From assembly GCF_030317035.1 (NCBI RefSeq), contig NZ_JASZYK010000001.1, forward strand, positions 1,426,001-1,490,000: 64,000 nucleotides of DNA, in the 5' to 3' direction. Shown here piece after piece: positions 7,395 through 16,373 of this stretch (positions within the stretch are counted from its first letter, which is position 1; every line of letters begins with the position of its first letter). This stretch comes from Variovorax sp. J22G73 (GTDB taxonomy: Bacteria; Pseudomonadota; Gammaproteobacteria; Burkholderiales; Burkholderiaceae_C). The translations under genes and the position numbers were made by a program. The notes under the pieces were generated by a model that was not told where the DNA came from, did not search any database, and saw only the letters and a program-made list of their open reading frames with translations.

Positions 7395-9323
7395 ATGATT
7401 TCCCACGCTTGCTTTTCCAGCGGCCGCGCACCCGCGCGCCGTGTTCGCTTCGCCTGCCTGCCTTTGCCGATGGTGGTGGCGCTGGCTTCCGCCTTCGGCG
7501 GCCCGGCCCATGCCCAGGAGGCCGCGGCCCTGAGCGAAACGGTGGTCACGGCCAACCGCACGCCGCAGGCGCTGTCCGAACTGGTGGGCGACGTGTCGGT
7601 CATCGACCGCCAGACCATCGAGCGCAGCGGCGCCACCGGCGTTGCCGACGTGCTCGCGCGCGTGCCCGGCATCGAGATCACGCGCAACGGCGGCGTGGGC
7701 AACACCACCAGCCTGTTCATCCGAGGTGCGGAAACGCGCTTCACCGCCGTGTACCTCGACGGCGTGCGCATCGACTCGCAATCGACCGGCGGCGCCGGCT
7801 GGGAAGGTATTCCGCTGTCGCAGATCGACCGCATCGAAGTGCTGCGCGGCCCGGCCGCCGCGGTGTACGGCTCGGACGCCATCGGCGGCGTGATCCAGCT
7901 GTTCACCCGGCGCGGCGAAGAGGGCGTGCGCCCCTACGCGGGCATCGGCTTCGGCAGCAAGGGGCTGCGCAAGATCGAAGGCGGCGTGAGCGGCAAGTCG
8001 GGCCTGCTCGACTACTCGTTCGGCGTCGAGCACGAAGAGAGCAAGGGCTTCAACGTGCAGCCCGTGGACAAGCGCACCGTCAGCAAGGACGGCTTCACCA
8101 GCCCCGACCGCGACGGCTACCACAGCACCTCGGGCAACCTGAAGCTGGGCTTCCAGCTCACGCCCGACCAGCGCCTTGACGCCACGCTGCTCGCAAGCGA
8201 CATCAGCGCGGGCTACGACGCCAGCGTGTCGTACCGGACCCGGCTCCCCATCCTGTTCGCCAACGACATCTCCAACAACACGCTGCGCACCGCCGGGCTG
8301 ACCTGGTCGTCGAAGTGGAACGAGGTCTACAGCACCCGCGTGCAGGTGACCGACTCGCAGTCGGTCTACAAGACGCAGCCTTCGTTCTATCGCACGCAGA
8401 CCAACCTGCGCGGCTACCTGTTCCAGAACGAGTTCCGCTTCGGCCCGCACCTGGTGACGGCCACTTTCGAGCGCCGCGAAGACGCGCTCGAAAACGCGCC
8501 CACCACCTCGTCGAAGCTGCTCTCGCGCGACCGCGCACAGGACGCGCTCTCGCTGGGCTACGGCTTCGTGCAGGGTCCGCATTCGCTGCAGCTGCATGCG
8601 CGCCACGACAAGGACAGCGAGTTCGGCGGCAAGACCACCGGCAGCGCCGCGTACGGCTACGCCATCACCCCGGCGCTGCGTTTCAGCGCCTCGGCCGGCA
8701 CGGCGTTTCGCGTGCCGACGCTGTACCAGCGCTTCAGCGAATACGGCGTGGGCACGCTGCGCCCCGAACGCAGCCAGAACGTGGAGCTGGGCCTGAACTA
8801 CGCCCAGGCCGACACCACCGCCGGCATCGTGGTGTACCGCAACCGCGTGCGCGACCTGATCAACTTCGTGGGCACCGCCAAGGGCTGCGCCTCGGCGTTC
8901 GGCTGCTACACCAACGTGAGCCGCGCCACGCTGCAGGGCGCCACGCTGTCGGCCAGCCAGCGCCTGGGCGACGTCACGCTGCGCGCCTCGTTCGACATCC
9001 AGGACCCGAAGGACGTGTCCACCGGCAACCTGCTCGCGCGCCGCGCCAAGCGCCACGGCACCGTGGGCGCCGACTGGCGCGTGGCGGGCTGGACGCTGGG
9101 CGCCGAGGTGCAGGCGTCGAGCCAGCGCTACGACGACACGGCCAACACCGTGAAGCTGGGCGGCTACACGCTGCTGAACCTGTCGGCCAGCACCAAGATC
9201 ACGCGCGACCTGAACCTGGTGGCGCGCGTCGACAATGTGGGCAACAAGGACTACCAGTACGCGCGGCTGTACGCCAATGCAGGCCGCACCGCGTACGTCG
9301 GCCTCAAGTGGACGCCTCAGTAA
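7395..9323 (+). CDS. btuB: TonB-dependent outer membrane vitamin B12 receptor
   Basis: 642 aa. Signal peptide about 1-40 (cleavage after AHA), TonB box region ALSETVVTA just after it, plug domain with IERSG, VPGIEIT and GSDAIGGVI segments (about 50-170), then a 22-strand-type beta-barrel ending in VGLKWTPQ. The last residue is Gln rather than the common Phe/Trp. It moves cobalamin or other corrinoids across the outer membrane, powered by TonB. It is the first gene after the cobalamin riboswitch and is followed by BtuFCD genes, which supports B12 over other substrates. The ATG at 7395 has no good Shine-Dalgarno. The next gene starts inside its 3' end. Confidence 0.9.
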   Translation: MISHACFSSGRAPARRVRFACLPLPMVVALASAFGGPAHAQEAAALSETVVTANRTPQALSELVGDVSVIDRQTIERSGATGVADVLARVPGIEITRNGGVGNTTSLFIRGAETRFTAVYLDGVRIDSQSTGGAGWEGIPLSQIDRIEVLRGPAAAVYGSDAIGGVIQLFTRRGEEGVRPYAGIGFGSKGLRKIEGGVSGKSGLLDYSFGVEHEESKGFNVQPVDKRTVSKDGFTSPDRDGYHSTSGNLKLGFQLTPDQRLDATLLASDISAGYDASVSYRTRLPILFANDISNNTLRTAGLTWSSKWNEVYSTRVQVTDSQSVYKTQPSFYRTQTNLRGYLFQNEFRFGPHLVTATFERREDALENAPTTSSKLLSRDRAQDALSLGYGFVQGPHSLQLHARHDKDSEFGGKTTGSAAYGYAITPALRFSASAGTAFRVPTLYQRFSEYGVGTLRPERSQNVELGLNYAQADTTAGIVVYRNRVRDLINFVGTAKGCASAFGCYTNVSRATLQGATLSASQRLGDVTLRASFDIQDPKDVSTGNLLARRAKRHGTVGADWRVAGWTLGAEVQASSQRYDDTANTVKLGGYTLLNLSASTKITRDLNLVARVDNVGNKDYQYARLYANAGRTAYVGLKWTPQ

Positions 9324-10735
9324 ACCAAGCTTCGCAAACCCACGGCATCTCCGGTGCCGCGGCGCTCACCTGCGCCGCGGTGCTGGTGGCCGCCCCTGCC
9401 TCGGGGCAGGGCAAGACCACCGTTGCCGCCGCGCTCGCGCGGCTGCACGCCCGCCAGGGCCGCCGCGTGCGCGCCTTCAAGTGCGGGCCCGATTTCCTGG
9501 ACCCGCACTGGCTGGCGCTGGCCACCGGCGCGCCGGTGCATTCGCTGGACCTCTGGATGACCGGCGAGGCCGACTGCCGCGCACGCCTGCGCGCCGCCGC
9601 GGCCGAGTGCGACCTGCTGATCGTCGAGGGCGTGATGGGCCTGTTCGACGGCACGCCCAGCGCGGCCGACCTGGCCGAGCGCTTCGGCCTGCCGGTGCTG
9701 GCCGTGATCGACGCGCACGCCATGGCCGGCACCTTCGGCGCGCTGGCCTATGGCCTGCAGAACTTTCGCCCCGGCCTGCCGTGGGCCGGCGTGCTGGCCA
9801 ACCGTGTCGCCAGCGAGCGGCACGCGGGCATGCTGAAAGACGCGCTGCGCGAGCCCGCGCAATGGATGGGTGCGTTGCCGCGCGACGCGGGCTTCACGCT
9901 GCCCGAGCGCCACCTGGGGCTGGTGCTGGCGACCGAGCTCGGCGATGCAATGGCGCGGCTCGATGCCGTGGCCGACGTGCTGGCCGACACGCCGCTCGGC
10001 CGGCTGCGGACATCGCAGCTTCCGCAGGCGAGCTTCGGGGCACCTGAGCCCCAACCTGAGAACGAAGGGGCGCACGCCGTGCCGCCCTTGCTCGCCGGCC
10101 GCACCATCGCCATCGCGCGCGATGCGGCCTTCTCCTTCATCTACCCCGCCAACCTCGACGTGCTGGTGTCGCTGGGCGCGCGGCTTTCCTTTTTCTCCCC
10201 GCTTGCGGGCGACGGCTTGCCCGCCTGCGATGCCGTGTGGCTGCCCGGCGGCTACCCCGAGCTGCACGCCGAGGCGCTGTCGGCCTGCGTGCCGCTGCGC
10301 GAGGCGCTCGCCGCGCATGCCGCGGCCGGCAAGCCGGTGTGGGCCGAGTGCGGCGGCATGATGGCGCTGTTCGACGAGCTCGCCACGCCGAATGGCGCGC
10401 GTGCGCACCGCATGTGGGGCCTGCTGCCCGGCAAGGTCACCATGCAGAAGCGGCTCGCCGGCCTCGGCCCGCAGCAGCTCACGCTGGGCGCGCACACGCT
10501 GCGCGGCCACACCTTCCACTATTCGCTGTGCGACACGCCGCTGGCGCCCGTCGCCCACACCGCGCGGCCCGGCCTGACCCAGGCCGTGGGCGCACGCGGC
10601 GGCGAGGCGCTGTACGTGCACGGGCCCGTGCGCGCCAGCTACTTTCATGCGTGGTTCGCGTCCAGCCCGGAAGCGACCGCGCGCCTGTTCAGCGCCATGC
10701 CCATCGAGTTGGAGCGCCATGCCTCTGTCGAATAA
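9308..10735 (+). CDS. cobB: Cobyrinate a,c-diamide synthase
   Basis: ATP- and glutamine-dependent amidation of the a and c carboxylates of cobyrinate (CobB/CbiA family). 475 aa: P-loop APASGQGKTT at 29-38 in a dethiobiotin-synthetase-like N-terminal domain, then a class-I-like glutamine amidotransferase domain with GGYPELHAE and the nucleophile segment WAECGGMM. The GTG at 9308 is chosen because no ATG lies before the P-loop; it overlaps the btuB end by 16 nt. It overlaps the following cobU gene (start 10719) by 17 nt. CobB normally acts on complete corrin rings, so it implies use of incompletely amidated corrinoids, either imported or made by genes outside the window. Confidence 0.9.
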   Translation: MDASVNQASQTHGISGAAALTCAAVLVAAPASGQGKTTVAAALARLHARQGRRVRAFKCGPDFLDPHWLALATGAPVHSLDLWMTGEADCRARLRAAAAECDLLIVEGVMGLFDGTPSAADLAERFGLPVLAVIDAHAMAGTFGALAYGLQNFRPGLPWAGVLANRVASERHAGMLKDALREPAQWMGALPRDAGFTLPERHLGLVLATELGDAMARLDAVADVLADTPLGRLRTSQLPQASFGAPEPQPENEGAHAVPPLLAGRTIAIARDAAFSFIYPANLDVLVSLGARLSFFSPLAGDGLPACDAVWLPGGYPELHAEALSACVPLREALAAHAAAGKPVWAECGGMMALFDELATPNGARAHRMWGLLPGKVTMQKRLAGLGPQQLTLGAHTLRGHTFHYSLCDTPLAPVAHTARPGLTQAVGARGGEALYVHGPVRASYFHAWFASSPEATARLFSAMPIELERHASVE

Positions 10736-11321
10736 GCCGAAGACCGCCACGCACGAGTTCATCCTGGGCGGCCAGAAGAGCGGCAAGTCGCGCCGCGGCG
10801 AGCAGCGCGCGCTCGACTGGCTCGCCGCCGCGCCGCGCCACCGCGCCGTGATGATCGCCACCGCCCAGGCCTACGACGACGAGATGCTCGAGCGCATCGT
10901 GCGCCACCAGGCCGACCGCGCCGAGCGCCTGCCGGGCATGCGCACCATCGAGGAGCCCATCGAGCTTGCGCGCGCCATCGTCACCCAGAGCACGGCCGAG
11001 ACGCTGGTGGTGGTCGACTGCCTCACGCTGTGGCTCACCAACCTGATGATGCCCATGCCCAGCGAGGCTGCACGGCCCGCCACGCGCACGCCCGCGGCGC
11101 ACATCGCCATGCTGCTGGTGGCGCTGCGCGAGGCGCGCGGCCCGGTGGTGCTGGTGGGCAACGAAATCGGGCTGGGCGTGATCCCGCTGGGCCGCGAAAC
11201 GCGCGCCTTCGTCGACGCGCTCGGCCGCCTGAACCAGGAAGTGGCCGCCGTGTGCGACCGCGTGACGCTGATGGCCGCAGGCCTGCCCCTGACCCTGAAA
11301 GCGCCCGCCGCACCGACATGA
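10719..11321 (+). CDS. cobU: Bifunctional adenosylcobinamide kinase / guanylyltransferase
   Basis: Phosphorylates adenosylcobinamide and then transfers GMP to give adenosylcobinamide-GDP, the activated form for nucleotide loop assembly (CobU/CobP). 200 aa, near the family's usual 180-200. The P-loop GGQKSGKS is at 17-24, and the conserved segment NEIGLGVIPLGRETRAF lies in the last third. ATG at 10719 with GGAG about 7 nt upstream, inside the 3' end of cobB. The stop shares ATGA with the btuF start, so it is translationally coupled to the transporter genes. Confidence 0.92.
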   Translation: MPLSNKPKTATHEFILGGQKSGKSRRGEQRALDWLAAAPRHRAVMIATAQAYDDEMLERIVRHQADRAERLPGMRTIEEPIELARAIVTQSTAETLVVVDCLTLWLTNLMMPMPSEAARPATRTPAAHIAMLLVALREARGPVVLVGNEIGLGVIPLGRETRAFVDALGRLNQEVAAVCDRVTLMAAGLPLTLKAPAAPT

Positions 11322-12199
11322 GCATGAAGAAGACACGCACGACGCTGGCCGCCCTGGGCCTGGCACTGTCCGCCCTGGCCGCGCATGCGCTCGACGTGGT
11401 CGACGAGCGCGGCGTGACGGTCAGCCTGCCGCAGCCGCCGCAACGCATCGTCACGCTGCTGCCGTCGCTCACCGAATCGGTGTGCGCGCTGGGCGCCTGC
11501 AACCGGCTGGTGGGCATCGACCGCTATTCGAATTCTCCCGAGCAGGTGAAGGCGCTGCCGCAGGTCGGCGGCGGGCTCGACCCCAACGTGGAGGCCATCG
11601 TCGCGCTGAAGCCCGACGCGGTGCTGCTGGCCAAGTCGTCGCGCGTCACGCAGCGGCTGGAGGCGCTGGGCATGAAGGTGCTGGTGCTCGAGCCGAAGAA
11701 CCACGCCGACGTGCGGCGCGTGCTCGACAAGCTCGACCAGGTGCTGGGCACGCACGACGCGCCCAGGGTGTGGCGGGTGATCGACGCCAGCGTGTCGGCC
11801 GCCGCGCAGTCGCTGCCCGCGAGTGCCAGGGGCCTGCGCGTGTACTTCGAGGTGAACAACGCACCTTACGCGGCGGGCGAGTCGTCGTTCATCGGCGAGA
11901 CGCTGGCGCGCCTGGGCGTGAAGAACATCGTGCCGGCCGCGCTCGGCCCGTTCCCCAAGCTCAACCCCGAGTACGTGGTGCGCGCCAACCCCGACCTCAT
12001 CATGGTCAGCGTGCGCAGCGCGCAGGGGCTGGAGCAGCGCCCCGGCTGGGCCGGCATTCGCGCGGTGCGCGAGGGGCGCATCTGCCGCTTCAGCGCCGAG
12101 CAGTCCGACGTGCTCGTGCGCCCCGGCCCGCGCATGGACGAGGCCGCGCGGCTGATGGCGCAGTGCATCGCCGAGCAGGGCGCGAAGGGCCCGCGGTGA
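11318..12199 (+). CDS. btuF: Periplasmic cobalamin-binding protein of the BtuFCD transporter
   Basis: 293 aa with a signal peptide (about 1-22, ending AAHA) and a type III substrate-binding fold: VVTLLPSLTES-like N-lobe start, long backbone helix, and C-lobe NPDLIMVSV segment. BtuF captures corrinoid in the periplasm and delivers it to BtuCD. ATG at 11318 overlaps the cobU stop; a second in-frame ATG two codons on is also possible. The stop overlaps the btuC GTG start. Neighbours (btuB, btuC, btuD) make cobalamin the likely ligand rather than iron-siderophore. Confidence 0.88.
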   Translation: MSMKKTRTTLAALGLALSALAAHALDVVDERGVTVSLPQPPQRIVTLLPSLTESVCALGACNRLVGIDRYSNSPEQVKALPQVGGGLDPNVEAIVALKPDAVLLAKSSRVTQRLEALGMKVLVLEPKNHADVRRVLDKLDQVLGTHDAPRVWRVIDASVSAAAQSLPASARGLRVYFEVNNAPYAAGESSFIGETLARLGVKNIVPAALGPFPKLNPEYVVRANPDLIMVSVRSAQGLEQRPGWAGIRAVREGRICRFSAEQSDVLVRPGPRMDEAARLMAQCIAEQGAKGPR

Positions 12200-13221
12200 A
12201 CGCGGCGGCCAGGCACACGGCCCACCTGCAACGCGTGGTGCTGCTGGGCGCCGGCCTGCTGGTGCTGGGCGCCGCGCTGATGCTGCTGGGCCTGGGCATC
12301 GGCAGCACGGGTTTCGAAAGCCTGCTGTCGGCGCGGCACGACCCGGTGGCGCTGCAGATCGTGTGGGACATCCGCCTGCCGCGCACGCTGGGCGCGTGGC
12401 TGGCCGGCGCGCTGCTGGGCCTGGCGGGCGCGGTGGCGCAGGGCCTGTTCCGCAACCCGCTGGCCGACCCTTACCTGCTGGGCAGCGCGTCGGGCGCCTC
12501 GCTGGGCGTGGCGGTGGCGCTGCTGATGTTCGGCGGCTCGGCCGCCAGCGCGCAGTGGGTGATGCGGCTCGGGCTCACGGGCGCGGCCTTTGTCGGTGCG
12601 GTGCTGGCGGTGATGCTCACGCTGATGCTCGCGCGCGGCGTGCAGCAGACGCTGCGCCTGTTGCTGGCCGGGGTGATCGTCGGCGTGGTGCTGGGCGCCG
12701 CCAAAGACCTGATCACCATCGCCTCGGCGGACATCCTGCAGGCGCTGCAGGGCTTCGTGCTCGGCAGCACCGGCCTGGTCGGCTGGAGCGCCTGCGCGGT
12801 GATGGCCATGGTCGGCGCCGTGTGCCTGCTGCTGGCCTGGGCGCTGGCGCCGGTGCTCGACGGCCTGGCGCTGGGCGAGGCCACCGCGCGCAGCCTGGGC
12901 CTGCCGCTGGGCGCGATGCGCGCGGCGCTGGTCGTGGTGCTGGCGCTGGCCACCGGCGCCGCGGTGGCGCAGACCGGCCTGATCGCCTTCGTCGGCCTGG
13001 CCGCGCCGCACCTGGTGCGCTCGGTCGTGAAGACCACGCATGCGCGCCTGATTCTTTTGTCGGCGCTCATGGGCGGGCTGCTGCTGATGGCCGCCGACCT
13101 GCTGGCGCGCTGGCTCATCGCGCCGCAGGAGCTGCCGGTGGGCGTGCTGACCGCGGTGCTCGGCGGCAGCTACCTGCTGTGGCTGATGCACCGGCGCGGC
13201 GCGCGGAGCGGCGTTGCATGA
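12196..13221 (+). CDS. btuC: Cobalamin ABC transporter permease
   Basis: 341-residue FecCD/BtuC-type permease with about ten membrane helices. Typical motifs are RLPRTLGAWLAGALLGLAGA at the end of the first helical unit, NPLADPYLLGSASGA, and GLAAPHLVR in the cytoplasmic coupling region. GTG start at 12196 overlaps the btuF stop (GTGA), and the stop overlaps the btuD ATG. It forms the membrane channel of BtuCD; the family also includes siderophore permeases, so B12 specificity rests on context. Confidence 0.88.
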   Translation: MNAAARHTAHLQRVVLLGAGLLVLGAALMLLGLGIGSTGFESLLSARHDPVALQIVWDIRLPRTLGAWLAGALLGLAGAVAQGLFRNPLADPYLLGSASGASLGVAVALLMFGGSAASAQWVMRLGLTGAAFVGAVLAVMLTLMLARGVQQTLRLLLAGVIVGVVLGAAKDLITIASADILQALQGFVLGSTGLVGWSACAVMAMVGAVCLLLAWALAPVLDGLALGEATARSLGLPLGAMRAALVVVLALATGAAVAQTGLIAFVGLAAPHLVRSVVKTTHARLILLSALMGGLLLMAADLLARWLIAPQELPVGVLTAVLGGSYLLWLMHRRGARSGVA

Positions 13222-14018
13222 ACCCGAACACCCTGAACGGCACCAGCACCACCCCCGCGCTCGAAGCCCGCGGCGTGAGCGCCACGCTGGGCGCGACCGA
13301 GGTGCTGCACCACATCGACCTGCGGCTGTCCGCAGGTCGATGGACCAGCATCGTCGGGCCCAACGGCGCGGGCAAGTCGACCTTGCTGAAAGCGATGGCG
13401 GGCCTGCTGGCGCACCGTGGCGAGGTGTTGCTCTTCGGCGAGATGCAGGGCAAGGTGCCGGCGCGTGTGCGTGCCCAACGCCTGTCGTGGCTGGGCCAGA
13501 GCGGCACGGGCGAGGGCAGCGCGGACGACCTGATGGTCTACGACGTCGCCATGCTCGGCCGGCTGCCGCACCAGCGCTGGCTGGCCGCCCCCAGCGTGGC
13601 CGACCGCGAGGCGGTGGAACGCGCCCTGCGCAGCACCCAGGCCTGGGACTGGCGCGACCGCCCGCTGGGCCAGCTGTCGGGTGGCGAGCGTCAACGCGTG
13701 TTGCTGGCGCGAGCCCTCGCGGTCGAGGCCGAGCTGCTGCTGATGGACGAGCCGCTCGCCAACCTCGACCCGCCGCACCAGGCCGACTGGATGCAGACCG
13801 CCCGCGCGCTCGTCGCCCAAGGCAAGACGGTGGTCAGCGTGCTGCACGAGTTGCCGATGGCGCTGGCGGCCGACGAACTGGTCGTGATGAACCACGGCCG
13901 TGTCGTGCACCACGGCGGTTGCAGCGACCCTGCGACCCACACGGCGCTGGAGCAGGTGTTCGACCACCGCATCCGGGTGCATCGGGTGGCGGACCAGTGG
14001 ATTGCGTTGCCGCGATGA
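13218..14018 (+). CDS. btuD: Cobalamin ABC transporter ATPase
   Basis: 266-residue ABC ATPase. Walker [10 protein letters not shown] at 47-55, signature LSGGERQR starting at Leu153, Walker [13 protein letters not shown], and the H-loop in VLHELPMAL. It energises BtuC. The ATG overlaps the btuC stop by 4 nt. The N-terminus is extended by about 14 residues of Asn/Thr-rich sequence compared with typical members. A 148-bp gap with no clear regulatory element follows before cobO, the longest break in this part of the operon. Confidence 0.9.
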   Translation: MNPNTLNGTSTTPALEARGVSATLGATEVLHHIDLRLSAGRWTSIVGPNGAGKSTLLKAMAGLLAHRGEVLLFGEMQGKVPARVRAQRLSWLGQSGTGEGSADDLMVYDVAMLGRLPHQRWLAAPSVADREAVERALRSTQAWDWRDRPLGQLSGGERQRVLLARALAVEAELLLMDEPLANLDPPHQADWMQTARALVAQGKTVVSVLHELPMALAADELVVMNHGRVVHHGGCSDPATHTALEQVFDHRIRVHRVADQWIALPR

Positions 14019-14166
14019 CTGCCTTTGCGTTTGGCGTTGGCTGTTCAGGGCGCGATCGTTGTGCGCAGCGGTCGTTGATCGCGGTTCACCAAGAGTGCAC
14101 CCGTCCCGAACAGCAGCAGCGTCCCCAACAAACCGCCGAACACAGAACACTGAAATTGGAAGCAGC

Positions 14167-14736
14167 ATGCAAATAGAAACCCCTCCCAGCGAAAAGCCGT
14201 ACAAAAAGCCCGAAGGCGAACGCCGGGGCATCGTCATCGTCAACACCGGCGACGGGAAGGGCAAGAGCACCGCCGCCTTCGGCCTCGCGCTGCGGGCCCA
14301 CGGCCGCGGCAAGGCCGTGAAGATCTACCAGTTCATGAAAGTGCCGAGCGCACGGTTTGGCGAACATCGCATGTTCGAGCAGATCGGCATTCCCATCGAA
14401 GGGCTGGGCGACGGTTTCAGCTGGAAGAGCCAGGACCTCGAACGCTCCGGCCAACTGGCGCGCGACGGCTGGGAAAAGGCCAAGGCGACGATCATGTCCG
14501 GCGAGTTCTTCCTGGTGGTGCTCGACGAGATCACCTACCCGCTGATCTACGGCTGGCTGCCGCTCGACGGCGTGCTCGAAACATTGCGCGCCCGCCCCAA
14601 GCACGTGCACGTGGTGCTCACCGGGCGCCGCTGCCCGCCCGAGCTCATCGAGCTGGCCGACACCGTCACCGAAATGACGCTGGTCAAGCACGCGTTCAAG
14701 GCCGGCATTCCCGCGCAGCGCGGCATCGAAGACTGA
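14167..14736 (+). CDS. cobO: Cob(I)yrinate a,c-diamide adenosyltransferase (CobA/CobO type)
   Basis: Attaches the 5'-deoxyadenosyl upper ligand from ATP to Co(I) corrinoids. 189 aa, with the P-loop [10 protein letters not shown] (26-35) and the downstream [10 protein letters not shown] and [11 protein letters not shown] segments characteristic of this family. The start is supported by GGAAG about 5 nt before the ATG. It is followed after only 5 bp by bluB. The enzyme accepts imported corrinoids as well as pathway intermediates, matching the salvage character of the cluster. Confidence 0.93.
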   Translation: MQIETPPSEKPYKKPEGERRGIVIVNTGDGKGKSTAAFGLALRAHGRGKAVKIYQFMKVPSARFGEHRMFEQIGIPIEGLGDGFSWKSQDLERSGQLARDGWEKAKATIMSGEFFLVVLDEITYPLIYGWLPLDGVLETLRARPKHVHVVLTGRRCPPELIELADTVTEMTLVKHAFKAGIPAQRGIED

Positions 14737-14741
14737 ACGGC

Positions 14742-15458
14742 ATGGCGCACGCGTTCGAGGCGAGCGACGCCAGCGCGGTCTACCGCGCCATCCACGAGCG
14801 GCGCGACATGCGCCACTTCGCGGGCGGGCAGGTCGCGCCCGAGGTGCTGCGACGGCTGCTCGGTGCGGCGCACCACGCGCCCAGCGTCGGCTTCATGCAG
14901 CCCTGGCGCTTCATTCGCATTCGCGGCCAGGCGCTGCGCGAGCAACTGCACCGCGTGGTCGAGCACGAGCGCGTGCTCACGGCCCGCGCCCTCGGCGAGC
15001 GCGAAGACGAGTTCATGCGCCTGAAGGTGCAGGGCCTGCTCGACGCGGCCGAGCTGCTGGCGGTGTCGCTGGCCGACGGACGCGAAAAACACGTGTTCGG
15101 CCGACGCACGCTGCCGCAGATGGACCTGGCCTCCGCCTCCTGCGCCATCCAGAACCTGTGGCTCGCGGCGCGCGCCGAGGGGCTGGGCATGGGGTGGGTG
15201 TCGCTGTTCGACCCGGCCGAGGTGTCGGTGCTGCTCGGCCTGCCCGAAGGCGCCGAGCCCATCGCCTTGCTGTGCCTGGGGCCGGTGGACGCGTTCTACG
15301 AAGAACCCATGCTGCAGCGCGAACGCTGGGCGCGCCGCGCGCCGCTGTCGTCGCTGGTGTTCGACGAAGGCTGGGGGCGGGCTTCGGACCTGTTCGACGC
15401 TTCGCCTCTTTCTTCTTCTTCGTCTTCCCCTTCTTCCATTCCCATGGAGCCGACCTGA
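14742..15458 (+). CDS. bluB: 5,6-dimethylbenzimidazole synthase
   Basis: Flavin-destructase of the nitroreductase fold that turns reduced FMN and O2 into 5,6-dimethylbenzimidazole, the lower ligand of B12. 238 aa. Conserved features: RRDMRHF near residue 21, HHAPSVGFMQPWRF, and the C-terminal half with GLGMGWVSLFDP. The last 15 or so residues are a Ser/Pro run encoded by TTC/TCT repeats (15408-15440), which is outside the fold. The stop overlaps the start of the TolQ-like gene (TGATG). The oxygen requirement fits an aerobic host. Confidence 0.92.
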   Translation: MAHAFEASDASAVYRAIHERRDMRHFAGGQVAPEVLRRLLGAAHHAPSVGFMQPWRFIRIRGQALREQLHRVVEHERVLTARALGEREDEFMRLKVQGLLDAAELLAVSLADGREKHVFGRRTLPQMDLASASCAIQNLWLAARAEGLGMGWVSLFDPAEVSVLLGLPEGAEPIALLCLGPVDAFYEEPMLQRERWARRAPLSSLVFDEGWGRASDLFDASPLSSSSSSPSSIPMEPT

Positions 15459-15931
15459 TGCTCGCTTTCGACACCGTTCTCTTCGAGCTCGCGCGGCTGT
15501 TCCTCTGGCCCGTGACGCTGGGCGTGCTGCTGTCCTTCGTGTATGCCGTGTACTGCCTGGGCGCCTTCGGCATCGAATACCTGCAGCGCCGCCGCGACCC
15601 GCTGCGCGCGCTGGTGCTGCAGCGCCACGCGGGCGCCAGCCAGGAGCAGATGGAGCTGGTGGTGCTCAAGCAGCTCGAAGGCGTGCGCCTGTGCAGCCGC
15701 GTGGCGCCGATGCTGGGGCTGATCGCCACCATGATCCCGATGGGCCCCGCGCTGGTGGCCGTGGCCTCGGGCGAATCGCAAGGCGTGGCGCAGAGCCTGG
15801 CACCGGCGTTCGCCAGCGTGATCGTGGCGCTGGCGTCGGCCTCGATCACCTTCGTGGTCTACACCGTGCGGCGCCGCTGGCTCATGCGTGAACTGGTGAC
15901 GGTGCTGGACGCGCGGGATCGCCTCTCATGA
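15458..15931 (+). CDS. MotA/TolQ/ExbB-family proton channel protein
   Basis: 157 aa with three predicted membrane helices (about 12-34, 80-100 and 115-137). The middle segment RVAPMLGLIATMIPMGPAL matches the ExbB/TolQ hallmark APLLGLLGTVxGM, and the third helix with FASVIVALASASITF matches the proton-path helix. It is short, lacking the long N-terminal extension of ExbB. It is translationally coupled to bluB upstream and followed by an ExbD-like gene and the CobN-like gene. In this family such proteins form the pentameric stator that converts proton motive force into motion of a periplasmic partner. The partner here is probably the CobN-like protein (inference). Confidence 0.8.
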   Translation: MLAFDTVLFELARLFLWPVTLGVLLSFVYAVYCLGAFGIEYLQRRRDPLRALVLQRHAGASQEQMELVVLKQLEGVRLCSRVAPMLGLIATMIPMGPALVAVASGESQGVAQSLAPAFASVIVALASASITFVVYTVRRRWLMRELVTVLDARDRLS

Positions 15932-15949
15932 GCGCTGCGCCGGGCCGCC

Positions 15950-15995
15950 CCAAGCAAGCTCGCTCCCGCTTGGCGGGAAGGCGCGCAGCGCCAAG
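15950..15995 (+). repeat. Two mutually exclusive hairpins before the DUF2149 gene
   Basis: CCAAGC (15950-15955) can pair with GCTTGG (15968-15973), and CTTGGCG (15969-15975) can pair with CGCCAAG (15989-15995). The two stems share bases, so only one can form. The second arm touches the AAGGGTG ribosome site of the next gene. It lies in the 73-bp gap between the TolQ-like and DUF2149 genes, in an operon where other junctions mostly overlap. Confidence 0.6.
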
Positions 15996-16004
15996 GGTGC
16001 ACCA

Positions 16005-16373
16005 ATGAGCCGCAGGCAGTTCTCGATATTGAGCAGCCTGGACAGCGACGACGACGACCCGGTGCTCTCCACCATCAACCTGATCGACGTGTTCATGGTC
16101 GTCATCGGCATGCTGATGATCGCGGTCATCAACAACCCGATGAACCCGTTCGCGCAGGACAAGGTGACGGTCATCCGCAACGAGGGGCAGCCGAACATGG
16201 AGATCATCACGCGCGAGGGCCGGAAGATCACGCGCTTCAAGGCCAGCGGCGCGACGGGGCAGGGCGACGGCGAGAAGGCCGGCACCGCGTGGCGGCTGAA
16301 GGACGGCACGATGGTGTATGTGCCGGCGGATGCGGTGCCTGCGGGAATCCCGCCCGCGCAGGGCGGGAAGTGA
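16005..16373 (+). CDS. DUF2149 protein, ExbD/TolR-like
   Basis: 122 aa. A short cytoplasmic acidic start (DSDDDD, 13-18), one membrane helix with Asp28 (NLIDVFMVVIGMLM), and a small soluble domain of about 75 residues. The Asp position and flanking pattern mirror the membrane Asp of ExbD/TolR (PLVDVMLVLLIIFM type) that carries protons. The stop overlaps the GTG of the CobN-like gene (GTGA). Together with the preceding TolQ-like protein it would make a stator pair. DUF2149 itself has no firmly assigned biochemical role that I know; the same trio occurs with CobN-like proteins in other bacteria. Confidence 0.8.
   Translation: MSRRQFSILSSLDSDDDDPVLSTINLIDVFMVVIGMLMIAVINNPMNPFAQDKVTVIRNEGQPNMEIITREGRKITRFKASGATGQGDGEKAGTAWRLKDGTMVYVPADAVPAGIPPAQGGK

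Noticed and set aside
14019..14166. Second riboswitch before cobO
   Set aside because: None of the cobalamin aptamer landmarks occur in this 148-bp gap.
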